From CAZQGO01 sp964593065 (GTDB lineage Bacteria > Oederibacteriota > JAAXVQ01): DNA of 64,000 bases. A program made the translations under genes and the position numbers. The stretch is from the NCBI GenBank assembly GCA_964593065.1, contig CAZQGO010000014.1, positions 7,218 to 71,217 on the forward strand. Reading direction: 5' to 3'. The notes under the pieces were generated by a model. That model ran no database searches. It had not been told where the DNA came from and was given only the letters and a program-made list of their open reading frames with translations. Below, piece by piece: positions 1-7,293 of the stretch (within the stretch, counting starts at the first letter, position 1; each line of letters opens with the position of its first letter).

Positions 1-92
1 GCCCGCACGCCAGCCCCAAGGCCCACATCCGCCTGTTCAAGTCCGGCCTCCCGGGGTCACTGAAATCACTCTTGTCCTCAATTCCTTTTTCG
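1..92. other. window edge, no gene assigned
   Basis: The first 92 bases lie downstream of the minus-strand nitroreductase gene. A short open frame runs in from the left edge, but it shows no family pattern that I recognise, so nothing is called. Confidence 0.4.
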
Positions 93-695
93 CTACCACT
101 TTTCCCAATGGATATTCTCCGGCTTATACTTGTCCTTCGGCTTATCCTGCCCGGTCGGGTGGCCGATGGGGATGACGTTCAAGGGAATGAGGTCGTCGGG
201 AATGGACAGGGTTTTCCTGACCCACGCCTCGCGGTCGGGTTGGGGGTAGGCCGCGGTCCAGACCGCGCCCAGGCCCAGCGCCTCGGCCGCGAGCAGGATG
301 TTCTCGCCGGCCAGCGAGCTGTCGATGACCGCGTACTCCGTTTTGCCCTCGTGGGCCTTGGCCGGAATGGCGCAGACCACGATCGCAGCTCCCGCCTTGT
401 CCAGCATCTTGGCGTACGGCAGGCCCTGGGCCAGCTTCAGCAGCTGGTCCTTTTTCGTGACGACCACAAACGCCCAGGGCTGCTTGTTGACCGCCGTGGG
501 CGCGGCCATGCCCGCCTTCAGGATCGTTTCCAGGTCCTGTTTGGACACCGCCTCTCCGGTAAAGTGCCTGACGCTTTTTCTGCTGTGGATCACTTCCAGC
601 GCGCTCATATTTTCGTTTCCTTTCTGCAGGGCCAGGGCAAGGTCCGGCAGTAATAATAATAAACTCACCGTGGCGGCTAAGGGTATCCGGTTCAT
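93..695 (-). CDS. nitroreductase family protein with N-terminal signal peptide
   Basis: This is a 200-residue FMN-dependent nitroreductase-fold protein. The family motif SRKSVRHF lies at about residues 38-45, followed by AAPTAVNKQPW, the usual FMN-contact region. Family members reduce nitro compounds, quinones or flavins with NAD(P)H. The chosen ATG at 695 has an AAAAGGAG ribosome site and gives a hydrophobic leader of about 23 residues, suggesting export or membrane anchoring, which is unusual because most family members are cytoplasmic. A second ATG at 608 also has a good site (AAAGGA) and would give a normal leaderless enzyme, so two forms are possible. It stands alone, with the next gene upstream more than 300 bases away. 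The family is secure; the substrate is unknown. Confidence 0.88.
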   Translation of the reverse strand: MNRIPLAATVSLLLLLPDLALALQKGNENMSALEVIHSRKSVRHFTGEAVSKQDLETILKAGMAAPTAVNKQPWAFVVVTKKDQLLKLAQGLPYAKMLDKAGAAIVVCAIPAKAHEGKTEYAVIDSSLAGENILLAAEALGLGAVWTAAYPQPDREAWVRKTLSIPDDLIPLNVIPIGHPTGQDKPKDKYKPENIHWEKW

Positions 696-1006
696 GCTTT
701 CGCTCCTTTTCGTCAACCCGTGACCTTGAAGGCGGCTTTCCTTTCCCAACGGGCCGCGCGTTTTTCCAGGCGCAGGAATTCGTTCCGCCCCGCCTTTTCC
801 CCCGGCCCGGCCTCCCGGCGGAACTTGGTTCGGGCCGGAGCGAGGTTCGGACTTGATTCGCGGATGGTTCGCTGCGCGCGACCCTAGATTGTCCCGCAAT
901 TCGTGAAAAAAGCAAGCGCAGAATCAGGCGGGTTTGGGGTTTGCATGCGGGCCGAAGACAGCGCCGCGTTCCGGGCAGACGGCCTGGCGCCTGGTGCGAA
1001 CTCAGG
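696..1006. other. intergenic region, no gene seen
   Basis: These 311 bases separate two minus-strand genes. Open frames here are GC-rich shadows without a ribosome site or recognisable protein pattern. The part next to 695 carries the nitroreductase ribosome site. I see no clear terminator, repeat or consensus promoter. Confidence 0.4.
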
Positions 1007-2242
1007 CTAGGGTTCCAGGCGCACGGTCACGCCCAGCGCGACGCTGATCTCCTGTTGATCTTCGTGCGCCTGACTGGCGCGGTAATTGGTGAAGACGTAC
1101 TTGCCCATCAGATCGAGCGACAATTCCCATGTGGGCCTGCAACCCAGCCCCAGCGTGGCCGTGTACTCGTCCGTGTTGTCCGAGGCGGACGCGTAAACAT
1201 TGCGGACAAAAGCGGCCCCGCCGCGCAGGGCCCAGGCTTCCCCGGGGCGGAACTCCAGTCCGCCGTTCATTTTCAGGCCCGTGACGGCCAGGTCCCGGTC
1301 ATGATGTTCGCTGCTGTAACCGCCCTGCAGGGCCAGCTGCAGGCGTTGTTGGAAAAGCTGGAATCCCGCCCCGAAAGCGACCTCCTGGCGGAGTATTCCG
1401 TTGGCAGCCGGGCTGTTGCCCCCGGCGAAGGTCCGGGATTCCTGCCCGCTGCCCAGGGTGCTGTAATTGAGTCCCAACAGCAGGTCCGCGTCCGGGGCCA
1501 GGGCCACCCGGCCCCTGACCAGGGGCGCAAATCCCAGGAGATCCCGCGTGATCTTGTCTCCTCCGGCCGGCGAGGATTCGACATGGCGGTAATCCGCCAG
1601 CAGTCCATACGTCCAGTTGGGATGATTGTTCACGGCCTGGATGGAAACAAAGGTTGCCGGCCCCTCGTTGTTTACCCCGCCTGCGGTAACATAGTTCAAC
1701 AAAGGGTCGTCACCGGTTCGGCCGCCGTTTAAGCCCAGGGTGGTGGTCGAGCCCTCGAACAGCAGATCCGGCTTTTTCCATCCCGCGCTCAGGTCGATGC
1801 TCAATGATGCGCGGCCGGAGGTGCTGACGGAACCGCCCACCAGGGTTGATACGGCGAGCTCGGGCAGCAACCGGTAGGCGGCTCGTAAAGGCCACAATTG
1901 GAGGACTGATTTCTCGTTGAACCAGAGAATCAAAGCGGAATATTCCCCATTGCCGTCGAGGAATATTTTTTTATTTTGCGTTGTGCCGTCCAGATCGCTC
2001 TGTTGCTCCGCTCCCACCAGGAAATCCAGGCGGTTGGCATATTCAAGAAAGGCCAGACCGGCAGGATTTTTCAGGTTCAACAAATTGATCTCCGTGGTCT
2101 CGTCCTCGATGGCGAGGTAGGCCCCGCCCATGCTCTCCACGCGCCAGCCGTAATTTCCCGGCCAAAACGAGGCCCGGGCCTGTGCGGCCGCGAGAACCGG
2201 GATGAGAATCACGGCAGCCAGAAAAACGCCGAAACGGTTCAT
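1007..2242 (-). CDS. predicted outer-membrane beta-barrel protein
   Basis: The protein has 411 residues and starts with a clear signal peptide (positive start, hydrophobic core, alanine-rich cleavage region near residue 24). The mature part alternates polar and hydrophobic residues and is rich in Gly, Tyr, Leu and Arg, as in transmembrane beta strands. The N-terminal part (GAYLAIEDETTEINLLN and the following NPAGLAF) resembles the start of FadL/PorV-like long barrels that carry an NPAG motif. The start at 2242 was chosen for its GGGGGAG ribosome site and for the leader; the frame stays open further upstream without a site. A role in outer-membrane transport or assembly is inferred only from the fold. 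The last residues do not end in the classical aromatic residue. Confidence 0.75.
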   Translation of the reverse strand: MNRFGVFLAAVILIPVLAAAQARASFWPGNYGWRVESMGGAYLAIEDETTEINLLNLKNPAGLAFLEYANRLDFLVGAEQQSDLDGTTQNKKIFLDGNGEYSALILWFNEKSVLQLWPLRAAYRLLPELAVSTLVGGSVSTSGRASLSIDLSAGWKKPDLLFEGSTTTLGLNGGRTGDDPLLNYVTAGGVNNEGPATFVSIQAVNNHPNWTYGLLADYRHVESSPAGGDKITRDLLGFAPLVRGRVALAPDADLLLGLNYSTLGSGQESRTFAGGNSPAANGILRQEVAFGAGFQLFQQRLQLALQGGYSSEHHDRDLAVTGLKMNGGLEFRPGEAWALRGGAAFVRNVYASASDNTDEYTATLGLGCRPTWELSLDLMGKYVFTNYRASQAHEDQQEISVALGVTVRLEP

Positions 2243-2627
2243 GAGCTCCCCCTTTGCTTCCGGCATTATTTTCGGCCGGACTGAAGCAGGGGTAAAGACA
2301 TATTTTCCCTTGTTAAGGCTGTCAGGAAAGTAAGCCGGCGTGCCCGCCGGCATGCCGGTTCGGGCTGAAAAACGGAAGTCGCAAGGCGAGAGGTGTTATG
2401 AGGTCACCCTCCCCTTCATCCCCTCCCCTCAAGGGAGGGGGAATAATATCTTACCCGCTTCGCGGCCTGAGGGTCGAAAGGCGAAAACAGAAAGTAAACA
2501 AGATTTTTAGTGCCTGGCACCTCACCCGATGCATATCCTGCCTGTTTTCCCGCAATCATTCCTCCCGTCCCCTGTCCAATACCAGTAGTGGCCGCAAGTC
2601 CAAGAATGGATTGGAAAGGGGCCGGAC
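2243..2627. other. intergenic region between divergent genes, with a C-rich inverted repeat
   Basis: These 385 bases separate the barrel gene (minus) from the SseB-like gene (plus). They should hold promoters for both, but I find no strong consensus. The one clear structure is the hairpin at 2420-2440. Small open frames here lack ribosome sites. Confidence 0.45.
2420..2440. repeat. C-rich inverted repeat
   Basis: An 8-base perfect stem (CCCCTCCC at 2420-2427 against GGGAGGGG at 2433-2440) encloses a 5-base loop. No T-tract follows, so it is not an obvious terminator. The same CATCCCCTCCCC lead-in recurs at the right edge of the window (63980-64000), suggesting a dispersed intergenic repeat. 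Confidence 0.5.
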
Positions 2628-3026
2628 ATGACCTTCATCCCGGAGAACAGGCTGGAAGAATTCCTGGTCAAATGGAAAAACCAGGACTGCTGTCATTCCC
2701 ATTTCTTGCGCGAATTCCTGGCGGCCGAGGTGTTTCTCATCCACTACGGGCCCGCGTACACGCCCCCGCGACCGGACCGGGCGGTCCAAGGACTCGAGCT
2801 TTCCCTGACCTTTACGGTCTTGGACGAGGTTCCCTGCATCCCCCTGTTCAGCTCCTTGGCGCGCCTGCAGGCCTTCACGCGGGAAAAATCCTCCCATTAT
2901 TCCCTGAAGGCCCGGGATTTCCTCGGCCTGACATTGGGCGCGAACGTGTGCCTGAATCCCGGATCCGAATATCCGGTGCTGTTCCTGGCAGGGGAAATCG
3001 CGGATCTCCTGGCCGACGCGTATTGA
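2628..3026 (+). CDS. SseB-family protein
   Basis: This 132-residue protein matches the N-terminal SseB domain pattern: a middle block VPCIPLFSSLARLQAF, then a segment ending in LGANVCLNPGSEYPV and a short C-terminal helix. SseB (enhanced serine sensitivity protein) domains occur in bacteria as small cytoplasmic proteins of unclear biochemical role. The ATG at 2628 follows AAAGGGG. The ORF6N gene starts 19 bases after the stop, so the two may be co-transcribed. No signal peptide or membrane segment is visible. Confidence 0.75.
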   Translation: MTFIPENRLEEFLVKWKNQDCCHSHFLREFLAAEVFLIHYGPAYTPPRPDRAVQGLELSLTFTVLDEVPCIPLFSSLARLQAFTREKSSHYSLKARDFLGLTLGANVCLNPGSEYPVLFLAGEIADLLADAY

Positions 3027-3045
3027 CCCCGTCCCGGAGGAGAAC

Positions 3046-3193
3046 ATGGCCAAAACGCGGCAGGACCACTTGCCCCACGAGCTAATTGAAAAAAAGATAT
3101 TTATACTTCGCGGGGAGAAAGTGATGTTGGATAGGGACTTGGCGGAGCTGTACGGGGTGGCTGTCAAAGTTCTAAACCAGGCTGTGCGAAGGA
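3046..3193 (+). CDS. ORF6N-domain protein, 5' part, cut by assembly gap
   Basis: Only 49 residues are present before the run of N. They match the start of the ORF6N domain: an IEKKIFILRGEKVMLDRDLA stretch followed by ELYGV and LNQAVRR. ORF6N proteins are DNA-binding relatives of phage antirepressors (KilA-N group) and are often scattered as accessory genes in bacterial chromosomes. The start has a strong GGAGGAG site 4 bases upstream of ATG. The rest of the gene lies in or beyond the gap; the sequence right of the gap does not continue it recognisably, so the true gap may be larger than 100 bases. Confidence 0.85.
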
Positions 3194-3293
3194 NNNNNNN
3201 NNNNNNNNNNNNNNNNNNNNNNNNNNNNNNNNNNNNNNNNNNNNNNNNNNNNNNNNNNNNNNNNNNNNNNNNNNNNNNNNNNNNNNNNNNNNN
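3194..3293. other. assembly gap (100 N)
   Basis: Exactly 100 undetermined bases, the usual placeholder for a scaffold join of unknown length. It interrupts the ORF6N gene. Confidence 0.98.
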
Positions 3294-3303
3294 CCGCCGA
3301 AAT

Positions 3304-3327
3304 AGGGGCGGCCGACCGGTCGCCCCT
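3304..3327. repeat. palindromic GC-rich repeat next to the gap
   Basis: AGGGGCG at 3304-3310 pairs with CGCCCCT at 3321-3327 around a GC-rich centre containing GACCGGTC. It lies directly after the stop of the OmpA-family gene and may end its transcript, but no strong T-tract follows. Palindromes built on GGGGCGACCGG are common dispersed repeats in several bacterial genomes, and such a repeat could explain the assembly break. Confidence 0.55.
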
Positions 3328-3329
3328 GC

Positions 3330-4610
3330 CTAGATCTTCTCCACCAAATCCACCCGGCGGTTCTGGGCCTTGCCCTCCTGGGAATGGTTGGAGTCCACGG
3401 GACACAGGGGCCCGACCCCCCTGGGCGTCAGACGCTTGGAATTGATCTTGTACTTCGTGGTCAGCTCCTTGACCACCGATGCGGCGCGGGCCTCGGACAG
3501 GGCCATGTTGGCCTGTTCCTTCCCCACCATGTCCGTATGGCCGATCACGTAGATGTTCAGCTTCGGGTCCTTGTGCAGCAGCTTGGTGATTTCCTGGAAC
3601 GCCGGTTCGGACGAGGGTTTGAGCGTGGCCTTGCCGGTGTCGAAATGGATGCCGTACACCGCCACGTGCCCGGTATTCCGGATATCGTCCAGCATGGCCT
3701 GCGCGTCCGCGGTCACCTCCTGCTCCATCTTGCCCTGCTCCACGATCACCAGGCGGTAGGCGCGGTCCCCGTAGGGCGTGGACACCTGCAGCCAGATGGG
3801 ACGGCCGTCGGCCACGGCCCGCAGGGTGGCGGAACCATTGTCCTCCCGGAGCACTTCGCCGCCGATCTTTTTGATGGCCTGGGTGTAGTTACGCACCTTC
3901 TGCAGGGACGACATGGTCTGCGCGCCCTTTTGCTGTTTGTAGGTGATCTCGAATTTACGGCCCTCCACCGTCTCCGTGCCCTTGGCGGTCTTGAACTCAT
4001 GCTTGCCGAACTCGATGTCCTGGTAGGACGAGATGTAGAAATCCGGAATGCGGGAGACCAGGGGGTGGTCCTTGCTGCCGGGCTGGTCCGGTTTCCTGTC
4101 CGTCACCGCATAGTTCGGCTTCGGGGCCGCGGCGTCCAAGGCCCCGGCGTGCGCCACCACGTCCTGCCGCATGGGCCCCTTTTCCACGATGACCAGCAGG
4201 TAGCTGTTGGCGCCATAGGGGTTGGAGACCCGGGCGTAGATCTCCCGTTTGCCTTTTTGGATCTTCATGGAAGCGGAACCGCCGTCCTCCTTCAGAACTT
4301 CGCCGCCGATCTTGCGGATCGCCTGGGTGTAATTGCGAACTTTTTGCACACTGGACATTTCTTTCTGGCCCTTTTGCTGTTTGTAGGTGATCGCGTACTT
4401 GCGGCCCTCGACCGTGACCTCGCCTGTGGCGGTGGGAAAAGCCTCCTGGTCGAATTCGATATCCTTGTAGCTCGAGATGTAAAACCCGGGGATTCTGGAA
4501 AACAGGGGATGATCCTGGCTGCCGGGCTTGTCGCCCTGCGCGGCCCAGGCCGCGCCTGGGATCAGGCCCGCCAGGATGACTGCCAGCAAGACGGTGTGCA
4601 ATGGTTTCAT
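3330..4610 (-). CDS. OmpA-family lipoprotein-like/periplasmic protein with tandem duplicated N-domain
   Basis: The protein has 426 residues: a signal peptide (1-24, ending AAWAAQ), two copies of a domain of about 130 residues (about 27-157 and 178-308), and a C-terminal OmpA-like peptidoglycan-binding domain (about 315-425). The latter shows GIHFDTGKATL, the NIYVIGHTDMVG block and an RVDLVEKI end. The two N-terminal copies share long identical stretches (FYISSY.DIEF, TYKQQKG, KVRNYTQAI, KIGGEVL), so the duplication looks recent. The OmpA domain anchors such proteins to peptidoglycan; the duplicated domain's role is unknown. The start at 4610 has a GGAGGG site. No neighbour suggests a partner. 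Confidence 0.88.
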   Translation of the reverse strand: MKPLHTVLLAVILAGLIPGAAWAAQGDKPGSQDHPLFSRIPGFYISSYKDIEFDQEAFPTATGEVTVEGRKYAITYKQQKGQKEMSSVQKVRNYTQAIRKIGGEVLKEDGGSASMKIQKGKREIYARVSNPYGANSYLLVIVEKGPMRQDVVAHAGALDAAAPKPNYAVTDRKPDQPGSKDHPLVSRIPDFYISSYQDIEFGKHEFKTAKGTETVEGRKFEITYKQQKGAQTMSSLQKVRNYTQAIKKIGGEVLREDNGSATLRAVADGRPIWLQVSTPYGDRAYRLVIVEQGKMEQEVTADAQAMLDDIRNTGHVAVYGIHFDTGKATLKPSSEPAFQEITKLLHKDPKLNIYVIGHTDMVGKEQANMALSEARAASVVKELTTKYKINSKRLTPRGVGPLCPVDSNHSQEGKAQNRRVDLVEKI

Positions 4611-4844
4611 GGTACCCTCCCGGAGGTTGAATAGCCCCAAGTTAGCACGAAATTAAAATCGGATTCAAGTATTATTGATTTGTCTTGCCTGGCGGAAATA
4701 CCCTGCCCGAGGTGCGCGCCGGGCATCGAGAAGCGAGAAGCGATCTGATGAAAATCCCGATCCGGGCTTCGGCCGGGTCCTTCCCGCGAAGGCAGCGGCA
4801 ACCCGGCCGGGAGCGGGTGACGGAAACGCCCGCACCCGGCGTTC

Positions 4845-5966
4845 CTACGGTCCGGGCGTCGGCGCCGCGGGAGGCGCGGTCGGCAGAGTCAGGACCCAGA
4901 TCTGCGGGTGGTGGGGCAGGCGTCGGACGCCATCCACCGCGGCCACCTGCAGGGCGATGCGGGTGCCGCTGCGGTCCCAGTCGTAATCCGAGACCAGGTA
5001 GCGCCTGCCCGGTTTGGCGCCGGCATTGAACGCGGTGGCCTGCCAGATCGCATCCCCCTGTTGCAGGTACAGTTCGGTCCGCAAGGTTGCGGCCGTGGAG
5101 GCCGGCGCTTGCCAGGCCGGATCCACACGGCTGGAAATGAAAGAATACCACGCGCCGCCGGGAGAATAAACGCCGTGTTCGTCCCAGGTCTTGGGGCTGT
5201 TGACCCGGTCGACCACTTCCGATCCGTCCAGGGCGCAGGTGTAGCAATCGTCCACGTAGGCCAGGCCGCCGGGCGTATGGGAGTACATGAGCAGGCCGTG
5301 CCGGAATCCATGCGTCTCGTAGAAGCCCCGGTCCCGCGCCGGGCCGGCGCCGAACAGGACGCGGTGGTTGGACAGGATGTCCGTTCCGTGCGCGTTCAGG
5401 TCCACCTCCGCCAGGTGGATCTGCCACCCGGCCCAGGGGTTCTCTCCGCCCGGCGTGGCCCAGCGCGGGTAGCGGACCTTGCCGGTGGCGATGCGCTCGG
5501 CAAAGACCAGCCGCTTGCCGTCCTCGGAAAAATGCGGGTGCAGGGCCGCATGCTCGGGAGGCGATACCCAAATGCGTTCGGCCCCGGTGCCGTCGCGCCG
5601 GATGAGCCACAGGTCGTTGTTGATGCCCCAGGACATGTGGTTGAAGCGCCTGTGCTGGCTGTGGGCGTTCTCGGCCTGGAACACGATGTGTTCGCCGTCC
5701 GGGTGCCAGGCCGGCTGGCCCACGAACCCCCGGGGCACGACGGTGTTGCCGCCGGTCACGGGCGCGATCTGCGAGCCGTCGGGGCGCATGGTGAAGATCT
5801 CGGTGTCCTGGGTCGCCTCGTCCACCACGGCGTCGTAGGCGATGAGCTCGTGCGCCGCGGGGCCGCGGTACCAGTCCACGCGCCCGCCGTCGGGTTGGAT
5901 CAGGGCCGCGTGCGTGTTGCTCAAGGCGCCGGCCAACACCGTCGCGGTCAAAGCCAAGGCCAGCAT
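4845..5966 (-). CDS. exported TolB/PD40-type beta-propeller protein
   Basis: This 373-residue protein has a signal peptide (1-20) and repeated WD40-like (PD40) blades such as TMRPDGSQIAPVT, AWHPDGEHIVFQAE, RRDGTGAERIW, HFSEDGKRLVFAE and DYDWDRSGTRIAL. These are the blade signatures of TolB and tricorn-like periplasmic propellers. It lacks the TolB N-terminal domain and is not next to tol-pal genes, so a TolB role in cell division is not supported; substrate binding or recognition in the periplasm is the cautious inference. The ATG at 5966 follows AAAGGAGGG. The protein ends in a Pro/Ala-rich tail. Confidence 0.8.
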   Translation of the reverse strand: MLALALTATVLAGALSNTHAALIQPDGGRVDWYRGPAAHELIAYDAVVDEATQDTEIFTMRPDGSQIAPVTGGNTVVPRGFVGQPAWHPDGEHIVFQAENAHSQHRRFNHMSWGINNDLWLIRRDGTGAERIWVSPPEHAALHPHFSEDGKRLVFAERIATGKVRYPRWATPGGENPWAGWQIHLAEVDLNAHGTDILSNHRVLFGAGPARDRGFYETHGFRHGLLMYSHTPGGLAYVDDCYTCALDGSEVVDRVNSPKTWDEHGVYSPGGAWYSFISSRVDPAWQAPASTAATLRTELYLQQGDAIWQATAFNAGAKPGRRYLVSDYDWDRSGTRIALQVAAVDGVRRLPHHPQIWVLTLPTAPPAAPTPGP

Positions 5967-6004
5967 GGGAGTGTCCCCCTCCTTTGAAATGAAATATTAT
6001 GGGT

Positions 6005-6754
6005 TTACAACCAGAACTTGATCCCGCCCTGGAAGAAGACCCCGCCGTAATCCAGGCTGAAATCCGAGCCGTCCGTGTTTTTCAGGACCTCCCGCCTGCC
6101 GTCGCTCCAGATGCCCGTCACCTTTCCCACGCGGGCGTAGCGGTAGCCGATTTCGCCGGCGGCGGACAGCCAGTCGAAGAGGAACAGGTCCGCGCCGCCG
6201 GAAATTTTTCCGCCCAGGGTCCCGCCCTCGTAATCCAGACTTTCGAGGGTGGTCATGGAGGGCAGGAGGAGATGGCGCACCTTGTAGACCTCGTGGGCGT
6301 TCCGGAGTCGGAGATAAAAAATTTCCGCCCCGGCGTTGAAGACCAGGGAGCCGGCCCGGGGCCAGAGGTATTTGGCCGTCACCCCGTAGGCTTCCGCGTC
6401 CAGGTAAATGCCGTAGACCCGGTCCGGATAGAGATAGGAGCCGATGCGCAGCTCCGTGGCCGGAAAGAGAAGTTCGTAGCGGAGGCCGAGGAGGACTCGG
6501 CCGGTCAGGCCGTATTCCGCCCCCAGCGCCAGGACCGGCGCGGTCTGCACCTCGCCCAGGGCCGCGTTGGGCTCGCGGGTGATGAACCCGCTTTCCTGGT
6601 CGCGGAGCAGGCGGTTGAGGTCGGACAACCACATCTGGGCGATCTGGCCGTATACGCTGAGAACCACGCGCCCCTGAATGTCGCGGGCGCAGGCGAGGGA
6701 AGGCAGGGCGAGCAGGCAGAGCAGCAGGATTCCGCGGCGGATCGCAGGTTTCAT
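6005..6754 (-). CDS. predicted outer-membrane beta-barrel protein
   Basis: The protein has 249 residues with a signal peptide (LLLCLLALPSLACA at about 10-23) and alternating barrel strands rich in Gly, Tyr and Leu. It ends in GGIKFWL, with an aromatic near the C-terminus as expected for a BAM substrate. The start at 6754 was chosen because the leader begins there, with GGGAG about 9 bases upstream; the frame stays open far upstream through a region that carries another gene on the plus strand. It lies 38 bases after the propeller gene on the same strand and is transcribed first, so both may form one transcript. Cargo unknown. Confidence 0.75.
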   Translation of the reverse strand: MKPAIRRGILLLCLLALPSLACARDIQGRVVLSVYGQIAQMWLSDLNRLLRDQESGFITREPNAALGEVQTAPVLALGAEYGLTGRVLLGLRYELLFPATELRIGSYLYPDRVYGIYLDAEAYGVTAKYLWPRAGSLVFNAGAEIFYLRLRNAHEVYKVRHLLLPSMTTLESLDYEGGTLGGKISGGADLFLFDWLSAAGEIGYRYARVGKVTGIWSDGRREVLKNTDGSDFSLDYGGVFFQGGIKFWL

Positions 6755-6943
6755 GGAGGGCAACTCCCGGAGTCGGCGGTTGGCAATATTGTATACCCGC
6801 ATGGGGCGGCAAGTGAAACGCTTTTCTCCCCGCATATCAATTTGCCAAAATCTCCGTTCCAGACAATTATGGTTCGCAGGCCGCGTCGCACTGCGGCCGT
6901 CCCGCCGGCGACCGCGGCGGGTAATCGCTCCGAGGAGGAAAAC

Positions 6944-7201
6944 ATGAAAAAGTGCGTGGCGGTCTTGGCCGGCCTGGGCCGGCTGCTGGTTTGCGGCTGC
7001 GCGAACATCAACCTGTCCGGAACCGGGAACATCGGGGACGCGAGCGTGGGAGCCCATATCAATCCCTTGAGCGGGGATGTGGGCGTGAACGCCGGCGCTT
7101 TCAAAACCATCAAGGCCGGCGGCGTCGAAACCACGGTTCACACGTCCAGCGACGGCCATAACCTGAACGTGGACACGGATGTCCAGGCCGACGAAGAGTA
7201 A
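6944..7201 (+). CDS. small secreted lipoprotein
   Basis: This 85-residue protein starts at an ATG with a perfect GAGGAGG site. Its leader ends in LLVCGC, which fits a lipobox with the modified cysteine at about residue 20 (CANINLSG follows). The mature part of about 65 residues is rich in Gly, Asn, Asp and Val (GNIGDASVGAHINPLSGDVG) with no family that I recognise. It is divergent from the barrel gene and ends at a bidirectional terminator. Confidence 0.7.
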   Translation: MKKCVAVLAGLGRLLVCGCANINLSGTGNIGDASVGAHINPLSGDVGVNAGAFKTIKAGGVETTVHTSSDGHNLNVDTDVQADEE

Positions 7202-7239
7202 AGCCCTCCAAAGCCGCCGGTTTTTCACCCGATAAGAAA

Positions 7240-7270
7240 ACTCCCTCCCCGTTTTTAGCGGGGAGGGAGT
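7240..7270. terminator. bidirectional hairpin terminator
   Basis: A 12-base perfect stem (7240-7251 with 7259-7270) and a 7-base loop lie between two convergent genes. On the minus strand the stem is followed by TTTTC; on the plus strand the T-tract is poor, so it probably serves mainly the YXWGXW gene. Confidence 0.75.
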
Positions 7271-7293
7271 GGATTGAAAGGCGCGCGGAACGC

